Assembly: GCF_008629655.1 (NCBI RefSeq)
Contig: NZ_VWSG01000002.1
Span: 124,001 to 188,000, forward strand
Length of the DNA: 64,000 nt
Source of the DNA: Paenimyroides baculatum
Lineage (GTDB): Bacteria > Bacteroidota > Bacteroidia > Flavobacteriales > Flavobacteriaceae
Direction: 5' to 3'
Shown: positions 60,238-64,000 of the stretch, in pieces
Layout of the letters: every line of letters starts with the position of its first letter
Numbering within the stretch: position 1 is the stretch's first letter
Made by a program: the position numbers and the translations under genes
Notes under the pieces: model-generated
The model's input: only the letters and a program-made list of their open reading frames with translations
Databases searched by the model: none
Told to the model about the DNA's origin: nothing

Positions 60238-61048
60238 ATGAAAACACATTTTTATTTAGTCGCACTGCTTCTTTCGTTTACTTTTTCAAAAGCACAAAAA
60301 ATCAAAACTAAATTCAACAATCCAGTACAAGTTCTAAATATGGGAACTTTTCATATGGGATATACTTCAGATTTAAGAAGTACTGAATTTGATGAAAAGA
60401 ATAAAGAAAACGTTCGTCAAATTCATGAAATTGCAAAAGCAATTGCTGAATTTAAACCAACAGTTATTCTTGTTGAATACCTTCCTAAATATCAGGATGT
60501 AATTGAAGCTAATTATCAAGCTTATTTAAAAGATCCAGAAATGAAATTTGAAAACCCTACAGAGGTTGAACTTTTAGCTTACGAGGTTGGTAGATTATCA
60601 GGCACAAAAAAGATTTATGGTATTGATTATAAAGAAGGATATAATTATTCTATTGGTTATCATCTTAAAAATGGAAAAGATACAGTTACTTATATAAATT
60701 ATATGAAGATGTTTGATAATTTAGAAAAAGAATATCCTAAAGATAAAATGACATTTTTAGAAAAATTGAAGTTTTATAATAATCCATTGTATTTAGATAT
60801 GCTAATGAATTTAAATGCAGATATACTTACACATGTTTCTACAAAAGGTAAATACCAAGGAGCAGATGAAGCAGCTAAATTTTATCATAGAAATTTGGTT
60901 ATGTATTCTAATTATGAATCAAGTTGAACTAACCAAAGATGATAGGGTTTTTATATTGATGGGTACTACACATACAGCTTTTTTTAATATGTGGATAGAA
61001 AGAAGTTCTAAATATCAACTTGTTAATGTTTTTGATTATCTAAAATAA
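60238..61048 (+). pseudogene. Frameshifted DUF5694 gene
   Basis: The first frame gives 229 residues with a signal peptide (LVALLLSFTFSKAQ) and the DUF5694 pattern (VQVLNMGTFHMGY, PTVILVEYLPKYQ, GADEAAKFYHRNLVMYSN), then stops at TGA 60925. The next frame continues the family without loss: NQVELTKDDRVFILMGTTHTAFFNMWIERSSKYQLVNVFDYL, to TAA at 61046. One extra base (or two missing) near 60,912-60,918 explains this. It is not in a homopolymer, so a real mutation is more likely than a read error. Intact, it would be about 270 residues. The function of the family, which has a TraB-like look, is unknown. Confidence 0.8.
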
Positions 61049-61050
61049 GA

Positions 61051-61086
61051 AAATAATCCAATAGCTTTAAAACTATTGGGTTATTT
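61051..61086. terminator. Bidirectional hairpin
   Basis: AAATAATCCAATAG (61051-61064) pairs with CTATTGGGTTATTT (61073-61086) with one G-T pair. It overlaps the rdgB stop. Confidence 0.65.
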
Positions 61087-61654
61087 CAGACAGAAATTTA
61101 ATTAATTGTGCAACTGCTCTTCCACGGTGACTTAATTTATTCTTTTCTTCTAAAGACATTTCGGCAAAAGTTTTACCCAGATTTTCAGGTTCAAAAATAG
61201 GATCATAACCAAAACCGTTTGTTCCTGTTTTTTCATTTCTGATTTCGCCTTCTACAATTCCGGTAAATAAATGTTGTTGATTATTAATGTTTAAAGCAAT
61301 CACGGTTTTAAACTGTGCCTTTCGGTTTGTTGAAATGCCTAATTTTTCTAAAACCGAATCCATGTTTTTATCGGCATTTTTATCTTCGCCCGCATATCGA
61401 GCAGAATAAACACCAGGTTCGCCGTTTAAAGCATTAATTTCTAAACCGGTATCATCAGCAAAACAAGGGAAACCGTATTTTTTAGTTACATAATTTGCTT
61501 TAATTATGGCGTTTTCTTCTAACGTTGTACCAGTTTCGGCAATATCTTCGGTACAGCCAATTTCGTCTAAAGTTACAATTTGAATTGTTTTTGGCACTTG
61601 GTTTTGAATTTCCTGTACTTTATTTTTATTGTTTGATGCAAATATGATTTTCAT
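61073..61654 (-). CDS. rdgB: Non-canonical purine NTP pyrophosphatase (RdgB/HAM1)
   Basis: This enzyme removes dITP, ITP and XTP from the nucleotide pool. The 193-residue protein begins with the substrate loop FASNNKNKVQEI. FADDTGLEINALNGEPGVYSARYAGE, NGFGYDPIFEP and KLSHRGRA are the family motifs. It begins three bases after the recG stop on the same strand, so the two genome-maintenance genes form an operon. Confidence 0.95.
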   Translation of the reverse strand: MKIIFASNNKNKVQEIQNQVPKTIQIVTLDEIGCTEDIAETGTTLEENAIIKANYVTKKYGFPCFADDTGLEINALNGEPGVYSARYAGEDKNADKNMDSVLEKLGISTNRKAQFKTVIALNINNQQHLFTGIVEGEIRNEKTGTNGFGYDPIFEPENLGKTFAEMSLEEKNKLSHRGRAVAQLIKFLSEITQ

Positions 61655-61657
61655 ACG

Positions 61658-63766
61658 TTAACTTATATAATTCCAAATATTGTTTTTCTTTGCCAGTATT
61701 TCAAACACATACTTTAATGCCTGATGCTCTGGTTTTTCTAAATTGATATCATCTTTTAATAATTCGATAGCTTTTGTTCGTGCCAGTTTTAAAATGTCTT
61801 GATCTTTAACCAAATCGGCAATTTGTAAATTTAACACACCGCTTTGTTGTGTTCCCATAATATCACCAGGTCCACGAAGTTTTAAATCGATTTCGGATAT
61901 TTCAAAACCATCGTTTGTTCGGCACATAGCATCCATTCTAACTTTGGTATCGGCACTTAACTTATTTCCGGTCATTAAAACGCAGAAACTTTGTTCGGCT
62001 CCACGACCTACACGTCCACGCAACTGATGCAACTGACTCAACCCGAAACGTTCGGCACTTTCTATAATCATTACGGATGCGTTTGGAACATTTACACCGA
62101 CTTCGATCACCGTAGTGGCAATCATAATATGAGTTTCGCCTTTAACAAATCGATCCATTTCTGAATCTTTATCTTTAGAATGCATTTGTCCGTGAACAAT
62201 ACTGATTCTGTATTCAGGAAAAGGAAAATCGCGCGAAATTGCTTCGTATCCTTCCATTAAATTCTTGTAATCTAACTTTTCGCTTTCCTGAATCAATGGA
62301 TAAACAATATAAATTTGTCTGCCTTTTGCAATTTCTTCCTTAATGAAATGCCAAACCTGCAATCGTTTGCTTTCAAAAAAATGAAGTGTTTTTATAGGTT
62401 TTCGTCCCGGTGGTAATTCATCGATTACCGAAACATCTAAATCACCATACAAACTCATAGCCAAAGTACGCGGGATTGGTGTTGCCGTCATAACCAAAAC
62501 GTGTGGTGGCAACGAATTTTTCTTCCACATTTTTGATCGCTGTTCAACGCCGAAACGGTGCTGTTCATCGATAATCGACAAGCCTAAATTTTTAAACTGA
62601 ACTTTATCTTCTAACAACGCATGTGTTCCGATTAAAATATGAATGGTTCCGTTTTCTAAATCTTCATGAATTTGGTTGCGCTCTTTTGTTTTGGTCGATC
62701 CTGTAAGCAAAACCACCTTTACATTAATTTTATCTGCCAACTCTTTAATGCCTGCAAAATGCTGATTCGCCAAAATTTCGGTCGGAGCCATTAAACATGC
62801 CTGAAAACCGTTGTCTAACGCCAAAAGCATACTCATAAAACCGACAATGGTTTTACCTGCACCAACATCGCCTTGCAACAAACGATTCATTTGCGCTTCG
62901 TGCGCCATATCAATTCTAATTTCTTTCAACACGCGCTTTTGGGCATTTGTCAAAGGAAACGGTAAGTGATCGTGATAAAAAGAATTAAAATAATCGCCCA
63001 CAATATTGAATGCAAATCCTTTAATTTTATGTTTTCGAACCAGATTTTTAGAAAGCAGTTGCAGCTGGATAAAAAATAATTCTTCGAACTTCAAGCGAAA
63101 CTGCGCTCTGTTTAACAAATCGGCACTTTTAGGAAAATGAATATTGAAAAATGATTCGTTTTTGGGTAATAAACGTAATTCATTAATTAATGATTCAGGA
63201 AAAACTTCTTTAAATAAATGATGCGTTTCTATAAAAACCTGTTGCATCATTTTAGTAATGCTTCGGTTGGAAATATTTTTCTGATTTAATTTTTCGTTCG
63301 ATGGATATACCGGTTGCAATGCAGACTGCAAACTTTTTTTATGTTCTTCAACCGTTTCCATTTCCGGGTGAGGCATCGAAAATAATCCGTTAAAATTATT
63401 AATTTTTCCAAAAATCACATACGATGTATTCAACTGCAAATTTTCTTTGATCCATTTGTGTCCCTGAAACCAAATCAGTTCCATTTCTGCAGTTCCATCG
63501 GTAAAAACAGCAACCAAGCGGCTACCGCGTTTTTGTTCAACCGTTTTTAATCGAATAATTTTACCAACAAGCTGAACTTCTGCATTAATTCCGGAATTTA
63601 ATTCGTTAATTTTATAATACTTTGTTCGATCTAAATATTTGTAAGGATAAAAATTGATTAAATCTTTATAAGTAAAAATCTGAAGTTCTTTTTTTAGTAC
63701 AACAGCCCTTTGTGGACCAACGCCCTTAAGGTATTCAATAGGTGTATCTAAAACATTTTGCTGCAT
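61658..63766 (-). CDS. recG: ATP-dependent DNA helicase RecG
   Basis: RecG remodels stalled replication forks and Holliday junctions. The 702-residue protein has the N-terminal wedge domain (VGPQRAVVLKKELQIFTYKDLINFYPYKYLDRT). It then has helicase motifs: LQGDVGAGKT (Walker A), APTEILANQH, DEQHRFGVEQR, VMTATPIPRTLAMSLYGDLDVS, TTVIEVGVNVPNA and QLRGRVGRG. The C-terminal TRG region (CVLMTGNKLSADTKVRM, LRGPGDIMGTQQSG) is complete. Length matches the family. It is followed by rdgB. Confidence 0.96.
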   Translation of the reverse strand: MQQNVLDTPIEYLKGVGPQRAVVLKKELQIFTYKDLINFYPYKYLDRTKYYKINELNSGINAEVQLVGKIIRLKTVEQKRGSRLVAVFTDGTAEMELIWFQGHKWIKENLQLNTSYVIFGKINNFNGLFSMPHPEMETVEEHKKSLQSALQPVYPSNEKLNQKNISNRSITKMMQQVFIETHHLFKEVFPESLINELRLLPKNESFFNIHFPKSADLLNRAQFRLKFEELFFIQLQLLSKNLVRKHKIKGFAFNIVGDYFNSFYHDHLPFPLTNAQKRVLKEIRIDMAHEAQMNRLLQGDVGAGKTIVGFMSMLLALDNGFQACLMAPTEILANQHFAGIKELADKINVKVVLLTGSTKTKERNQIHEDLENGTIHILIGTHALLEDKVQFKNLGLSIIDEQHRFGVEQRSKMWKKNSLPPHVLVMTATPIPRTLAMSLYGDLDVSVIDELPPGRKPIKTLHFFESKRLQVWHFIKEEIAKGRQIYIVYPLIQESEKLDYKNLMEGYEAISRDFPFPEYRISIVHGQMHSKDKDSEMDRFVKGETHIMIATTVIEVGVNVPNASVMIIESAERFGLSQLHQLRGRVGRGAEQSFCVLMTGNKLSADTKVRMDAMCRTNDGFEISEIDLKLRGPGDIMGTQQSGVLNLQIADLVKDQDILKLARTKAIELLKDDINLEKPEHQALKYVFEILAKKNNIWNYIS

Positions 63767-63878
63767 TTTTACTTTTTTGTAAAGTTAAAAGTAATTGTTT
63801 AATTTTTCAAAAAGTAAAAATAGTTTACCCGAACAAATAACTTTATTTTATATTTACAAATAATTAACAACAATATAG

Positions 63879-64000
63879 ATGAAAAAACTTATAACAGTAT
63901 TATTACTTTCAACTTTTACATTTATTTCATGTAAAGACGATGAAAAAACAAGTCAGGATCCATCAAAAACTACTATAAAAACTTTTGATAATGTGAAAGT
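63879..64000 (+). CDS. Lipoprotein, N-terminal fragment (runs off the window)
   Basis: The frame opens at ATG 63879 and is still open at the right edge, about 40 residues. MKKLITVLLLSTFTFISC is a lipoprotein signal with lipid-bearing Cys18, followed by a charged KDDEKTSQDPSKTT linker. The rest, and hence the function, lies outside the window. Confidence 0.75.
   Translation, partial: MKKLITVLLLSTFTFISCKDDEKTSQDPSKTTIKTFDNVK

Overview
The window comes from the chromosome of an AT-rich member of the Bacteroidota, most probably the Flavobacteriaceae; I cannot resolve the genus. The signs are: Bacteroidota-type promoters (TAnnTTTG -7 boxes, sometimes with a TTG about 19 bases upstream); very weak Shine-Dalgarno sequences; lipoproteins and Sec signal peptides ending in AQ; a fused CcsBA haem-export protein; a split transketolase; a large TPR protein paired with an outer-membrane barrel; and a class I ribonucleotide reductase (RNR) that matches the flavobacterial class Id type. 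I saw no tRNA, rRNA, CRISPR array, prophage or insertion sequence. Most of the window is core metabolism.

Layout. 1-8.6 kb: partial PPK2 polyphosphate kinase, a predicted beta-propeller, a solo HNH-HTH protein, glutathione peroxidase, a DPP4-like peptidase, DUF2750, a LolD-type ATPase, MsrA, a small membrane protein and an aminotransferase. 8.6-19.1 kb: CcsBA, a second (lipoprotein) glutathione peroxidase, MenD, DUF4197 lipoprotein, FKBP, lipocalin, a BtuF-like protein without signal peptide next to PyrF, and release factor 1. 19.1-25.5 kb: the RNR region, with class II (B12-dependent) nrdJ divergent from class I nrdB-nrdA and a 567-base AT-rich gap between them holding a cobalamin riboswitch, then a thioesterase. 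25.6-34 kb: outer-membrane barrel plus TPR protein, then a PhoX-like lipoprotein and a di-haem peroxidase. 34-46.6 kb: split transketolase enclosing a secreted protein, MFS and orphan ABC ATPase, CDF metal exporter, RluE-type synthase, GlcD-type oxidase, Fsr-type MFS, MeaB, transaldolase and an SDR. 46.6-57.2 kb: M28 peptidase, acyl-CoA ligase, a broken gene, and a MarR-controlled fatty-acid beta-oxidation operon interrupted by a four-helix-bundle gene. 57.2-64 kb: a secreted protein, a DEAD-box helicase with RGG tail, a frameshifted DUF5694 gene, RdgB, RecG and the start of a lipoprotein.

The most informative system is the RNR switch. The + strand leader of nrdBA carries a recognisable adenosylcobalamin aptamer (P1, P2, P3 and P6 stems, the GCAACTGT core and an AGTCAGACCTC B12 box) just downstream of a good promoter. 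The beta subunit has a Glu rather than Asp as apparent first metal ligand and an ExxHxxxY motif, as in the class Id enzymes. Neither subunit has an ATP-cone. The simplest reading is that abundant B12 lets the cell use NrdJ and shuts down the oxygen-dependent enzyme. MeaB and a BtuF-like protein in the same window are consistent with B12 use.

Three genes look damaged or reshaped: a CarboxypepD_reg-type gene with an in-frame TAG (about 50.0 kb), a DUF5694 gene with a one-base frameshift (about 60.9 kb), and a four-helix-bundle gene whose family-expected start reads ATA (about 53.8 kb). The last is bracketed by 13-base inverted repeats, one of which ends on the thiolase start codon. Several start codons were moved downstream because a promoter box or terminator lies on the longer start.
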